Of a DNA stretch of 64,000 nucleotides, positions 1 to 12,100 are shown one piece after another. The notes under the pieces were generated by a model. That model was not told the DNA's origin and ran no database searches. It worked only from the letters and a program-made list of their open reading frames with translations. The stretch lies in the NCBI GenBank assembly GCA_047967505.1, contig CM106540.1. One strand, 5' to 3'. The DNA comes from Dipteris shenzhenensis (lineage: Eukaryota > Polypodiophyta > Polypodiopsida > Gleicheniales). The position numbers were made by a program, and so were the translations under genes. The number at the start of each line of letters is the position of its first letter. Within the stretch, counting starts at the first letter, position 1.

Positions 1-475
1 TAGTTATTATATCACCTTAGTCATGCATTTGTTGGACTTTAACTTCCAAAATATGGACATCACAAAATCAATAATAAATCACCACCCGACATTTGTAGGG
101 AGGATCGGGTTCTAACGGATCTTATGTCGTGTCTAATGTCCACTATTTTACTCATTCCCTTTTTTTCTTAAAAATTTGGTTAAAATACTAATTTTAAGTT
201 ACTAGTTTCTTGAAATGATAAGGGAACCTAACCTTGAGACCCGAGGGATCGGGTCTCTAACCCATGGTAGAGGGGTTGTGCTACCTTTCCACGAGGTCGA
301 ATAAAGATTGATGGTTCTCAAGAGTTAAGAATCATAAATCCAGCTTCAAATGCACAGCTTCAAACAACAAAGAACAATGACGAAGAACTCAAAAAACAGC
401 AGAAAAAAGCCATATTTTCTGTGAGTATCCCCTCGATTTGGCGTAGTTGAACAGGAAGGGGGGCTACATAATTCA
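1..475. other. upstream intergenic region, nothing recognised
   Basis: No coding motif, RNA gene or clear transposon end is visible. The stretch is AT-rich on the left and has short GC patches with repeated GATCGGGT-like words near 105 and 247. It probably holds distal promoter or old repeat sequence of the downstream gene, but nothing in it can be assigned. Confidence 0.4.
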
Positions 476-490
476 CTTTGACAGTCAAAG
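476..490. promoter_or_regulatory. 15-bp palindrome made of two head-to-head W-box cores
   Basis: CTTTGAC-A-GTCAAAG is a perfect inverted repeat around one central base. Each arm contains TTGAC, the W-box core bound by WRKY transcription factors. It lies 34 bp upstream of the first TATAAAG motif, so a role in the gene's promoter is plausible, but this is inferred from position and motif only. Confidence 0.4.
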
Positions 491-523
491 CGAACCATCC
501 GCGCTTCGCTCACAAGGTTATTT

Positions 524-607
524 TATAAAGTTTGTACAAGCTGAGAGCTTTATAAAGTTTAATTTGTGGTAGAAGGTGAGAAATTGAGGTGGGCGAGCTT
601 TATAAAG
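524..607 (+). promoter_or_regulatory. candidate core promoter with three TATAAAG motifs
   Basis: TATAAAGTTT occurs at 524, 551 and 601. The last two copies lie in a 50-bp tandem duplication (545-594 and 595-640). Plant TATA boxes usually sit about 30 bp upstream of transcription starts, so starts near 555, 585 and 635 are predicted, giving a leader of about 190-270 nt before the ATG at 821. No transcript evidence is available here. Confidence 0.45.
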
Positions 608-640
608 TTTAATTTGTGGTAGAAGGTGAGAAATTGGCGA
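545..640. repeat. tandem duplication, about 50-bp unit, in promoter/leader
   Basis: The segment beginning GAGCTTTATAAAG at 545 is repeated from 595, nearly identical for about 45 bp. The duplication copies one TATA-like motif and is recent enough to show almost no divergence. Confidence 0.85.
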
Positions 641-688
641 TCTTATGTTGGATTAGTGGTGGGCTGCCTTATTAGGATACTGACACGG

Positions 689-808
689 ATGTTTCTGCTA
701 GCCTTACTTTTTATTGCATAATGACAAATCTATCGGGAAGAATTTATCAGGATCAATAGAAAGGACAGAGTGAAACTGCCGGTATCGAGGATGATGTGGG
801 AAAACTAG
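689..808 (+). promoter_or_regulatory. three short upstream ORFs in the leader
   Basis: Short ORFs lie at 689-721 (10 codons plus stop), 721-759 (12 codons plus stop) and 791-808 (5 codons plus stop), all before the main ATG at 821. The first stop codon (TAA, 719-721) overlaps the second start by one base. If transcription starts at the TATA motifs, all three would be in the mRNA and could reduce translation of the main frame. The effect is inferred. Confidence 0.4.
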
Positions 809-820
809 GGTGAGGAGAAA

Positions 821-1312
821 ATGCCAAAAATCAAAAGAGAAGACGGTGGGGAAAGCTCTGATGAGGATCTTAGAAGTTTTGATAGTAGAGGCAAGAAGAG
901 AAGGCGAGGTGGCAGGAAATCATCCAAGGCTACAGAACAGTCCAATTCTGAAGAGGAGTCTTCTTTAGATAGCGGATCTTCCAGCGAATATGAACGACGC
1001 CACAAAAAACATAGAAGGGATATGCGAAAAGATAACAAAAAGGAGAAACATGGCAGAAAAGGAGAAAAGAGGGAGAGAAAGAAGAAAGACAAATTCGAGA
1101 GGGAGAAAAAGAAGAAAGATAAACTGGACAGGCGACATGGCAGGCATAAAAAAGAAAGTTTCCACAGGGAATCACATGCGACCAGGCACAAGGGTTCAAC
1201 TCCTTTGTCCAATTCCGATACAGAATCATCTGAAAATATTTTGCCTAGCTCAGCCGACGTTGTGTCTGGCATCTTAAAGAAATTTCCAGAAGTTGCTAAT
1301 GATTTGGAAAAG
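821..1312 (+). CDS. exon 1: charged N-terminal region
   Basis: Encodes residues 1-164, ending DLEK in phase 0 with donor GTACGA at 1313. The first 130 residues are acidic/basic low complexity with runs of K, R, E and S, resembling nuclear RNA-processing proteins. Reading past 1312 in the same frame gives unconserved-looking sequence, which supports the splice site. Confidence 0.85.
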
Positions 1313-2025
1313 GTACGACGCTGGATATATTTACTAATGATCAGTCTAAGCTTACTTGAGCACCGCACAAACGATATTCATAATGTTAGCTATAGTTTTG
1401 GTTTTAATGCCCTTGTTCAGCGTAGATCATTTTTTCTCAGAGTCTTGAAAATGTTCTGTGCAATCGAATAAAAGGTCCTGCGGTTATTGCAGAATTTCTG
1501 ACTTAGTAGTTTTTTTGCAGTTGTTGCAGATGATTGATGATGGCCAGGCCGTGGACATAAGTGGGCTCACCAACAAGCACTTGGCAGCTTTTTTAAAGGA
1601 ATTGTTTAGATCTCTTCATCTACATCAGACTTCGAATGGACTATTTTTACTTCCGAAGGGTGCCTCCAAGAAAACAATGGATATTCTTGGCAAAACTCTT
1701 CTTGATCATTCCATTGCTGCAGTAAATGAACCTTTTGCTGACAATGTGAAGAAAGAAGAGGCGGCAAGTGAGTCTGACGGTTCCAAACAAGGTGCTGTTT
1801 CTCAGAATTTTGGAGGAGAAAGAGAAAATCATATTAATCAGGAAACCTATGGCCCAAGTGAGCCAAGGCGGAGGTAAATGTTTTGTGCTTTTTGCATACG
1901 CATGCTTGCCTGTGCCTCAGATGACTCGATTGATTGATTATCCTCTGTGGACAGTAACACAGTTTATGAGACCCAAGAACTTGAGTACAAACCTGAGTGA
2001 GAGGAGCCTTCCGGTGAAATTAAAA

Positions 2026-2079
<54 letters not shown>

Positions 2080-3145
2080 CAAAAAGGCCAAAGGAGTCTA
2101 TGATATGAAGAAGTGATACACCATGTGATCAAACTCCCCTGTATTGGAACTAGAGTTTTCTAGTACACCTTTAAGAAAGTAATAAAAACTGGAACTAAAA
2201 CAGAAGCTGAAAATACAAGGTGCCTGGATGTGTTGGCTAATATTCGGTCAAGTTCGAAAAGCGCAATGAGCACTGTGTGGGCAGTACTGAGTATCCTGAT
2301 GTCTCTGAAATATGTCGGAAGTCTGTTGCTGGCATGCTCTACTCTGCTTGACAAGTCCTGGTGTCTTGATGCCGCTATGACGGATGGAACAAGAGCTACA
2401 CATCCTATGTCCAGCCGCTTGTGAGTCTAGCATCTTTGAAGAATGGCCTCCTCCTGTCAGGCCCTACGATGTCCACTATAATCATACTTTTGAGCTTAGT
2501 TGAGGTAGGTGACAATCTGAAAAGAGGGGTTTCATTGCAATCCCTGTGACTATGATGCTGTGTCGAGTGCATGGATTAGCTTGGATGAGGTGTGAGCACA
2601 TGATGACCTTAGCAACATTGGTCATGAGCAAGATTACAAAGAGAGAAAGAGAGAGAGAGATGATATTATTGACATCGTAGAGACCCAACAAGATCTTTAG
2701 GATATGATATGATATGCTATGATATTATTGACGTCGTCCTAGAGGCTCAACAAGATCTTTAGGACAAGACACAAAATTCAGCAATATTTATTACATGTTG
2801 CTGCTCTATATATAAATGGTGTCCATGAGTTAACACTTGAATTGTCCTTAGTGTACAAAAGGTACCACATCCGCTTGGTATACTCAGTCCTGGGTTAGCA
2901 ATAATAATAGATCAGAGAACCTGTGGAGGGTGGGGTCCCAGTTGGAATCCGGATGCTGTCCTCTCAGTAGCTCCTCCTCTATGAAGATGAAGTCTGTGAT
3001 CCATTGCTGTCTATGCTCCTAGCTAGGTGCTTATGAGCATACACCTGAGGCATGAGACCTCGAAAAATAGTCGCACAACTTTGGTCTGGGTCTGCTTATA
3101 TTCTGAAATTCCTGCTCAAAGAGACAGTAATATCTCCCCTGGATT

Positions 3146-3195
<50 letters not shown>

Positions 3196-6100
3196 CGATT
3201 GTATTAGAGTCTGCTTGAGATCTTTCAGGATCTATGGGACTAATAGTGGTTCTTTTACATCCGAAAATCGAAAAGAAATTTTTACAAAACTTGCTGTGTT
3301 GTGATTGTTTGCTTAGCTACCTTCTGAAAATAAAAAATAAATCTTTACAAAACTTGCGGTGTTTTGATTGTTTGCTTAGCTACCTTGTGTGCTAGCCCGA
3401 GGACTTTGCTGTAGTGTTCCAAGATGTCCATTAGGTAGGCCCCCAGATTTTTGCCTGGCTGTTCCAAAAGGGTTTTTAGGCTGTCAGTGCTGTCGCTATT
3501 TTCCCCCCTGATGTGTGCATAGGCTCGACACTGTACGAGTACGTTTTGCCCATTTTCTATCTCCTCTATAGTTTCTTGGGATCCTGGGTCTTGCCCACCT
3601 GGCCCTTTCCACCTGAGAGAGAGAGAGAGAGAGAGAGAGAACGATCAATGCTTATGAAAGATGCAAAAGAAAAGTGATTTTGTTTTGCTGGATTTGGAGA
3701 TTTTAAATGTAAAATGATTGGGCCCCCAGAGCTTTTGTTGTGTTTGATTTGCCACTTTTAAATGTAGAGTGATTGGTCCCCAGATGCCATCTTCAGAGAT
3801 GCTAGCTGCTGCAGCCAGGCTTACAGAGGCAGGTTCAGCCTTGAGGTGGGTGAATAGTATCACTGTTACAGTTGCTTGTATTTGTAGGCGCATGTTGATT
3901 GATTCAAAAGCTGTGTCTTTGCTTTGTGATTCCTAGAGAAGCTGAAGTGGAGCTTGAACTCACTCCATTGGTTGGCCCCCCACCTCCAGCTGTTGTTGCA
4001 GAGGCAGAGTCTGCTAATGAGGCCGAGCGTTTTGAAGAAGTGAGCCTGTTCCACTTATGAATGGAGTCTTTTTACTGCAGGCTTTTATCTTACAGCTCAT
4101 GAACATTTTTGACAAACTTTTTGACCTGAACATTTCTATCTACTGTCCGTAGGTGACAAGGATACTGGCACCAGATGTTGGAAATGCTTATGATTTGCTT
4201 GGTCTGAGGGGCGGTGCCACACCTGAAATGATTAAGAAACGGTTTGCCTTTCTTCTGTATAGTTCCAATAATTGCCAAAGTTGTATCTGCTGTACAAAAT
4301 GGTTGGTTTAGTTTTTGGTAGTTTTGATAGTTAAAAACTGTTATTTACTTTTGTTATGTTTTATTTGGCACCATATATACCTTTGCTAAACAGACATCTT
4401 TTGGCTCACAATAAAAAGCAACAGCCATGACTTTAATTAATTCATTCCTCTCATAAAGCATGGAAGAAATCAAGAACAGATGATTATGGGCATATTTAGC
4501 AGGAAATGCTGTTTACTATCCTGGGTCAACCCAAGCAAGTCCTAGACTCTAGCTCCATTCCCAGAACTCTCCCACTGGGTTTGATCCCACTTTCTCCAGC
4601 TCCGACCAGGTAGCTGTTGCCAATTTGAGCAACCAGAGGTAGGTGAGTGCTTCAAAAATCAAGTGCTTGAAATAATCGCCACCAGAAGCGTCTTCTTTCT
4701 AAGGCAATAATGATGTCAAGTAGGCTACCTTTTTCCAGCTCTACAGGCTTTGCAAGGATAATAATCCACCAGCTCTGTTTTCGGCCTTTTCTTAGCCAAG
4801 TAAATATTTTCTCCTACGAGTTTGGTTTGTGTTGATGGAAATGTCCATTTTATGTGGAGCCTCAATTGTATGCAACAATCTCCATCGTATGGATACAATT
4901 GTAGGAACCAGCCTCCATCGTAAATGGAATTTTTTTTGTATGCAACAAGGTTGGTCCTATTACTAATGCCACTCTTGAAAAACCATGCAGCTTTATTGAA
5001 ATCTTTTGAGCAATTAGTTTTTTGCTGCATTTGAATTGTCAAGGTAAACTTGTGTTAGTGGTGGCCATGCAGGTATTGGAAGTTATCATTGCTGGTGCAT
5101 CCGGACAAGTGTGCACATCCTCAGGCACACCAAGCATTTACAGCACTGAATCAAGCTTTCAAAGACCTCCAAGACCCCACAAAAGTGAGAAATTGTAATG
5201 GTGTTTGTAGCAATGACTGGGGGGAAAACGCAGCTCCAAAGGAATAACCAAACCAGTAAATTACATTTAAAATGCAACTCCAAAGGAATAACCAAATGAA
5301 TAAACCATTTTAATTCTAACCATGTAAAATGGAAGTCCAAGCGCTGGATGTACCAAAATTAGGTATTGAAATGTGTAGTTTCTCAGCGGCAATTCTTCAT
5401 CTTGCATTGCCCTTCACATATGAACCAATCTTTGTTTCCTCTGTTTGGTGGCAATAAGAATCTTGCAATAAGTCTCTTATGGGATTGTAAAATTTTTCCT
5501 TTATTGATTGAAATTTTGCAAGGCTGTAATCAGTGCATGGTTATAAAATCTTCTTCTTGATGCAGCGAGCTATAATTGACCGTAAGATCGAGGAAAAAGA
5601 AGCAAGGGAGGAATTTGAGGTACAAGTAACAGTTTGAACATATAATCTTTAGAGCAACAAAATTCTGAATTCGTACGATTGGTATATTTTTCTATCACCT
5701 TAGCGAACATGCAAATTCTTTGAATTTTCGTCTAAGTGGTGATCAGCTGTTCAACTCTCTGGAAATATCTTATGCGGGTGCATAAGCAATAGTGTGTGTG
5801 TGTTTTGACTTTAGAACAACGAAAATCTGAATTTGTACGATTGGATTTATTCTAGTCTTACAAAGGTATATTTTTCTATCACCTTAGTGGACATGCAAAT
5901 TCTTTGAATTTTCGTCCAAATGGTGATCAGCTGTTCAACTTCATCAAAATGTCTTACGCGGGTGTGGAAGCCCCAACAGCTAAAAATTCTCAATAGTGTG
6001 TGTGTTTTGAACTTAGAACAACAAAAATCTGAATTTGTATGATTGGATTTATTCTAGTATTACAGAAGTATATATACATGTTACAGTTTGAACATATAAT

Positions 6101-9100
6101 CTTTTCAAAAGGGTTTTATCTGTTATACCTGATACGGGCCAGTTAAACTTTTTCTCCAAAACTGCATTGTTTTTTGCTTTTGTGCGGTCAGATTATAAGC
6201 TGAGAAAGATGCATGGTCCCAGCCAGATTTATGAAAATTTAAAGAGTACCAAAGGGTATTAGGTAGTACCAGCATATCATTGCATCCAAATGGTGCTGGG
6301 GATGGGTACCGGTTTCTTCTGAACTATGATAAGACACCTGTGGTATTCGATCAGAGGGTTGCAAGATGATTTGCTTGGTCTCTTTGCAGAATTCTAGTTG
6401 GTTGAGGGGAATCTAAACATAAATGGTTCCTTAAAGACCAATCCAAATGGTGGACATGTTGGGATATCTCAAGGTGTATGCCTCAGGCACACCTTATGTT
6501 TCTATGTGTGAGTGCTAGAGGCACAGTTAGGTGCCCACAAGCACAGTTAGGTGGTGGAAAGCCACATAGGATGATTGAGAGAATCTAGGAGCAAATTGAG
6601 GAGATGATTGTGGAGCTCTGAAGTCATCAGTGATGTCAGTGAGCATGTATGAGGTGCCTACTTAAGGACCTCACTCTTCTTCATTCTACAACCAAGTAAT
6701 GCAAGTATTTTGAGTTTGTGTCCACTCTTTGCTTTCCTTTCAGTTTTCCAACATGGTATCAGAGCCCTTTGATCCCCCTTGAGCCCATTTCTACCACATC
6801 ATCATCTTCTTCCTCTTCTTCTTCTTCACCATCTCTCCCTCTTCTTCCCAAAATTTGCTTAAGCCTGTTCTCCTCCGGTTCTCAGCCATTTCCCACGCCC
6901 TTCCAGCTGGAGATCCATCTTGTTGGGGCGAATTTCTGGCTGCAAGGAATTGACGTATTTCCACCTCTGCTGGTCGCCATTGTACGATTTTCGTCGTTTT
7001 TTCTTACTGCGTTTTCTCTGCGCCTGCTCCTTCTTTCTCTAATTCCTTTCAGGGCAAGCTTCTCCATACCTTGGGCTACCTTGTGCTGAAATCTGAGCAG
7101 CAATGGCTGCACATTGAAGGAGAAAACAGAGAAAAACCAGTCGACTTTGTTGAAGGAAGAGAAGGCGACCTGACGCGTTTTTTCGCCTCTTCTTCCCAGA
7201 GGATCTACTGTGGTATACCAGCTTTCTTTTGCCTCAGAAAGCCCCCTTTCTTTTGCTTTGAAGAGTTAGCTATAAGCCCTCCAAGTTCAGCTCTCTAGTT
7301 TTGACAGTTTTGACAAGCTTTTGAAAATGATGCTACATAAAATGCTACTCTAGCATTTCTGGTCTTTTGAAGTTTTCAATAACTTCAGTACAAGTGTTGC
7401 TTCAGTTTTGTTTTGAATTGCTAGACCTGGTTTTGATTGGAAAGTATTCATTTTAGCCACTTCTATGAAGCATGTAAGTGAAAGCATCATTGTTTGAAAT
7501 TTGGTCACAAGACTTTGCTACATTAAATGCTTATATTTTGAAGCATTTCAGTTGTTATTCTAAGCCCTGTAAGAGAGAAGACACTACCCAATACTTGGGT
7601 TAGAGCCTCTCATGGCTTGCTTATGCAAAATATGTGAAAAGCCAAAACATAAAGCAATGTCTTGTTATGCTACAAAGGATGAAAATGCCAACCTGACTTC
7701 CTTGTTGAAGATTGCCAAAACAATGGTTGCCAAAAAGGAAGCAACTACAGAGATCTACCCTCTCATGGCACTTTTATTTGACTCCAAGTACAAGAAAAAG
7801 ATGAAGGTCAGATACCTAAGATATGCTTCTCTACACAACTATGGAGATGACAAAATAATTGTTCTCTTGAAGGATATGACTTTCAGATCCACTTGTTCTA
7901 TCATAGTACCATCTTATAAGGCACTAGACACTGCCCATGTGGTAAGACCTTGCCTTGACATGGATATTTTGCCTCCACAAGATGAGGCATCCCATGAAGA
8001 TTATGCATTTTAAACACATCTCTATGTATGCTCCAGATCTCTCTTTTTATGTCAAGGTACTCAGCCTGGATAGTCCTCCAAAATGAATGAAATAAACTAT
8101 TGTGTTTTGTAAACACCTCTGGTCACCTTATGATGTAGGCCATGTGTATGTTTTGTTCCATGGTACCTCGTGCAGACATTGTGTGCATGTACATGCAGGG
8201 GAGATAACCATTGGAAGGTCTTTCTGTATCCCTTTTTTTGTTTACCTTACACCCAAGGGAACCCTTGCTAGCATGAGAACCTAGCCATAGATTTATCCTT
8301 GACCACCATGAGATGGCATGAGAAACTATGAGACTAGATGTATCCTTGACATAGCCTGAGGCATTCCCTTGAGGGGGGTTTGTTGGGATATCTCAAGGTG
8401 TATGCCTCAGGCACACCTTATGTTTCTATGTGTGAGTGCTAGAGGGGATATCTCAAGGTGTATGCCTCAGGCACACCTTATGTTTCTATGTGTGAGTTAG
8501 GTGCCCACAAGCACAGTTAGGTGCCCACAAGCACAGTTAGGTGGTGGAAAGCCACATAGGATGATTGAGAGAATCTAGGAGCAGATTGAGGAGATGATTG
8601 TGGAGCTCTGAAGTCATCAGTGATGTTAGTGAGCATGTATGAGGTGCCTACTTAAGGACCTCACTCTTCTTCATTCTACAACCAAGTAATGCAAGTATTC
8701 TGAGTTTGTGTCCACTCTTTGCTTTCCTTTCAGTTTTCCAATAGGACAAGCTATTCACATATATGAATAACACTTCAGTCTGGTGCATGACCTAGCTACA
8801 TGACCAATCTGAAGCTACATGATTCCTCGCATTTGATGGAACCTCAGTTTAAGCTGGTAGGTATATTTCCGACAACCTCTTCCCTGATTTCAACCTTGGC
8901 CACCTCTATGGACAGGCACCTTATAGGTGACTATCAGTTTGTGCCCTCTGGAGACCAAATTCAACTTCTTTTTTGCTGACTTTGGAGCGTTGTACCTGTT
9001 TCTTCAATAGTCGACTACTATAGCCTCATTTTGGGCCTGTTTCAAAGTAGTTTTGAGCTGTTGGAACAGCATTTGTTGCTGTTTTGGCACTGGTTCACCA

Positions 9101-12100
9101 GCCACTATCGGTGCAGATTTAAAACAATCAATTCCAGGCCTGTTAGAAGCTGTCGCAGGACCTACTGCTGATTTTTTGGCTCTTTACCAACTAGCTGCAG
9201 CAAAAATCGTCATTTTTGGAGGAATATTGATCCTGTTTCTGCCCCTACAGAGGTTGGAAAATCTCATTTTTTGTTCCGGCTGAGAAGACCATTGTCTGGA
9301 ATGCTACTATTCGGTCACATTTGTGGAGCATTTGTTGTTTTTCATTGGAGGACTGATCAAACGGTCGACTTTTGCTGTCCAAATTGGTAAGCATTTTGTT
9401 TGCTTTGAACCTGTATTTAATGCAATTTCAGCTTATCGTGATTTGGGGCTTTTGGAGTAAGACCCCATTTGGGTTTTGATAGTTTGGGACGAATTTTTGA
9501 GGTGCATCCTCAAGCCAAGCATTGGCTTTTATGGGGCAAATTTGTTTTTTTCTGGAACTGTTCAAAAAGCCCATTTGCAGGATACATTTGGTTAGCCAAG
9601 TATTGGCTCGTGGGACAGTGTTCTATTGTGGTTGCAGTATAATTCACAGCATGTGAATGTTTGAGCCTGTTTGTATTCATCTTTGAAGCTGTCACAGAAT
9701 CAGAAGCAGAATCCTAGAGATGTTTTTGGAGTTTTGGCCTAGGAGGACAAATTGGATGGCACCAAGGATCATTTGGATAGCCAGGGTGCATTATGCTCGA
9801 CCTACTTTTGGCTTTCAGCCTTTCAGGCCGTTTCACTTTGAGCAGTCTGTTCCGAATATGGGGGTTATCTTGGCATTGAGGACACATTCTCTGCACCTTC
9901 TCTGCACCTTGGAGCACCTTCTTGTCAGACTTGAGGCCACTTCTCTGCACCCTTGCAAATGGAGCCATCTGTTTTGGGCTGACCCATGGGTGTACATCTG
10001 ATGAGTGCTCCCACAAACACCCTTGGTCCTTTAAAATTCATTTACCATACCAACAAGTATATAGGAATTGCTTTGGATTCGCATAGCAGGCCACACCATT
10101 GGGATAGAGGTCAATCCTCTTCTCAGTGTTTTGGTATATGACACCCGCTTCAACATGCATTTGAGTTCATGCTCCTATTTTTCCACTGGTGAGCTCATAT
10201 AGCCTTACATAGCGTGTGCATCAGACAAGAGGCTCCACATTTTAGTACGGTGTTGATTATGGACAGCAGCCTGTTATTGACAGTACGCTGTCCAAGGCTT
10301 TGCACTCATACGGTGCCTTTAAATATCCATGATAAGATGCCATTCCATCATTATGTGAACCTTAAGCTTGACGATGCATGCCCATTGGGGGTTGTCCAAG
10401 TGAAGGGTGTACAAATGGTTAGAGGAACACCCGGGGCATTTTTGCCATGACACCCGGAGGTCATGGGATAAGTGGCTTGCACTTGCTGGATTTTGCCACA
10501 ACAATACTAAAAGCATCTCTCTACCGGAATGAGCTCCTTTAAGGCTGCAAAGTGGGAATGCCTTCCTCAGTTGCAAACATGGCTGTGAGAAATTTGCAAG
10601 CAGAAGATGACTTGGAGAGGATGGAGGCTCCTCTACAGTTGGCAAAAAAGAATATGCAAGATGCCCAAGCCAAGCAGAAGAAGTATGCGGATGAGCATAG
10701 AAGATACTTGGTTTTCAAGGAAGGGGGTTATGTGCACAAAAATCCTTATGCCTTATTGAAGGGTAATACCAACACCAAGCATGCTCATCGGTGTTATGAC
10801 CCTTAAAGGATCATCTGCAAGGCTGGGGAAGTAGCATATAAAGGAGCTATTGCCATCTTTAAGCTCCACGATGTGTTTCATATGTCTTCATGTGGGCCAG
10901 CATGTGCACATTCTCCCAAAGTTGCCACCTGTAGATGAGGAGGGCCATATCCTCTCTGTCCCAAAGCACATTGTGGGGTTCAGAGATAGATTACTTCACA
11001 ATAAGTTATACATTGAGTACCTTACCAGATGGAAGGGACTACAAGAGGAAGAACAATCATGGCAGCTAGATAGTGTTGTCCAAGAGTATCCCCATATTTT
11101 ACCAAGCTGATCAGCATCACTCCGCAGTCTCAACACCCTTGTGTGGTGATAGCCACAACATGTAATTTTGAGGGGAAAACTCTATGGAAAGGGATGGCCG
11201 TAATGAAGGCGAGAAAAAGGGACTAATGCAGTAGTACCCTAGTGAGACCTAGAGGTGATTGTGGAGGGTACTATACCAACCCACCCACTTTTTGGATGTG
11301 ACATCTTATCTTATTTCTTTCCTGTTCTTTCTCCTCCCATGCTCGTACACTTCTTCTACCCATCTCCATCTCCATCTCCATCTCCATCTTAATCTCCATC
11401 TCCGTCTTCCTTGCTCCCGTGTGCTTAGACGCTTCACACGTGACTGAGGGTCAATGTGTTGGAATGGTCACCTCCCCATCTGTAAGCCCCCATATGAGGA
11501 GAGCGTGGGGGAGGGAGACCTAGGGCAGAATAAGTCCAGAGAAGAGAGAGAGGGGGGGCTGCCACATGGCAGCACATAGGCTGTCATGTGGGCAGCCAGC
11601 TAAGGGAACACACCTGTAGTCAAGGTGGCTGCAACAGATGGCGCCAACAACAGGAGCAGATGGCGAGGCATTCAGCATCAGGATCTGGCCTGGAAGAGGT
11701 GAATCTGGAACAGCAGACATGGCGGGGTGTCCCGGGTAAAAGGCACGATGACATCAGCAATCGTACGGACGTGTACGGGAAGGACAAGGCGCCGGCAAAG
11801 GGCTGCAGCAAGGCGCAGTATAGTGGGGGTCTATGGGCAGGTCTATGGCTTGCAAGCAGGGCTGGCAGGTGGCAGGACAGCAGCAAAGGAGCTGGACCCT
11901 GCATGGAACAAAGGGCCAGCAAAGGGCCCTTATATAGGGCTGGTTGGGCTGAGCCAACCAGGTCGGTTGGGCCAGCCAACCTAGTCTGTCCAGTCGGCCC
12001 AGTCAGGGCAGACTGGTCGGTTTTCTACAGCAGGCCTCAGGGCCTATAAAAGGAGAGGCTCAGGCCTCATTTCATCATCCAGCCTAGCAGCACTTCAGGG

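Larger units (their letters stand above)
1874..3767 (+). other. intron 2 with microsatellites and local duplications
   Basis: This 1.9-kb intron has no coding support. It contains GA tracts at 2031-2077, 3159-3190 and 3614-3640. Direct duplications lie at about 3273-3330/3339-3395 and 2655-2695/2715-2765. A degenerate copy of the exon 3 acceptor region sits at 3708-3733. Confidence 0.7.
6457..8743 (+). mobile_element. small non-autonomous LTR retrotransposon with perfect TSD
   Basis: Two LTRs (6457-6753 and 8381-8743) start TGTTGGGATATC and end TTTTCCAACA or TTTTCCAATA. Both outer flanks carry the 5-bp duplication GGACA (6452-6456 and 8744-8748). A primer-binding site, TGGTATCAGAGC (6754-6765), matches the 3' end of initiator Met tRNA. 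A polypurine tract (TTGAGGGGGGTT) ends at 8380. The 1.6-kb interior lacks protease, integrase and RT, so the element must be moved by another copia. It holds a pyrimidine-rich stretch and one 133-codon ORF. The 3' LTR is longer because of internal tandem duplications. Confidence 0.88.

Noticed and set aside
805-1368. A 187-codon minus-strand frame opposite exon 1
   Set aside because: It is a shadow of the K/R/E-rich exon 1; reverse reading of purine-rich codons gives Ser/Phe/Leu runs.
2230-2424. Short frames in intron 2 as extra exons
   Set aside because: Exons 2 and 3 already join in phase and keep the expected order; frames here have no motif and are near microsatellites.
11588-12049. A 153-codon + strand frame and antisense frames in the solo LTR
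   Set aside because: They lie wholly within LTR sequence that is non-coding in other elements, with no recognisable domain.
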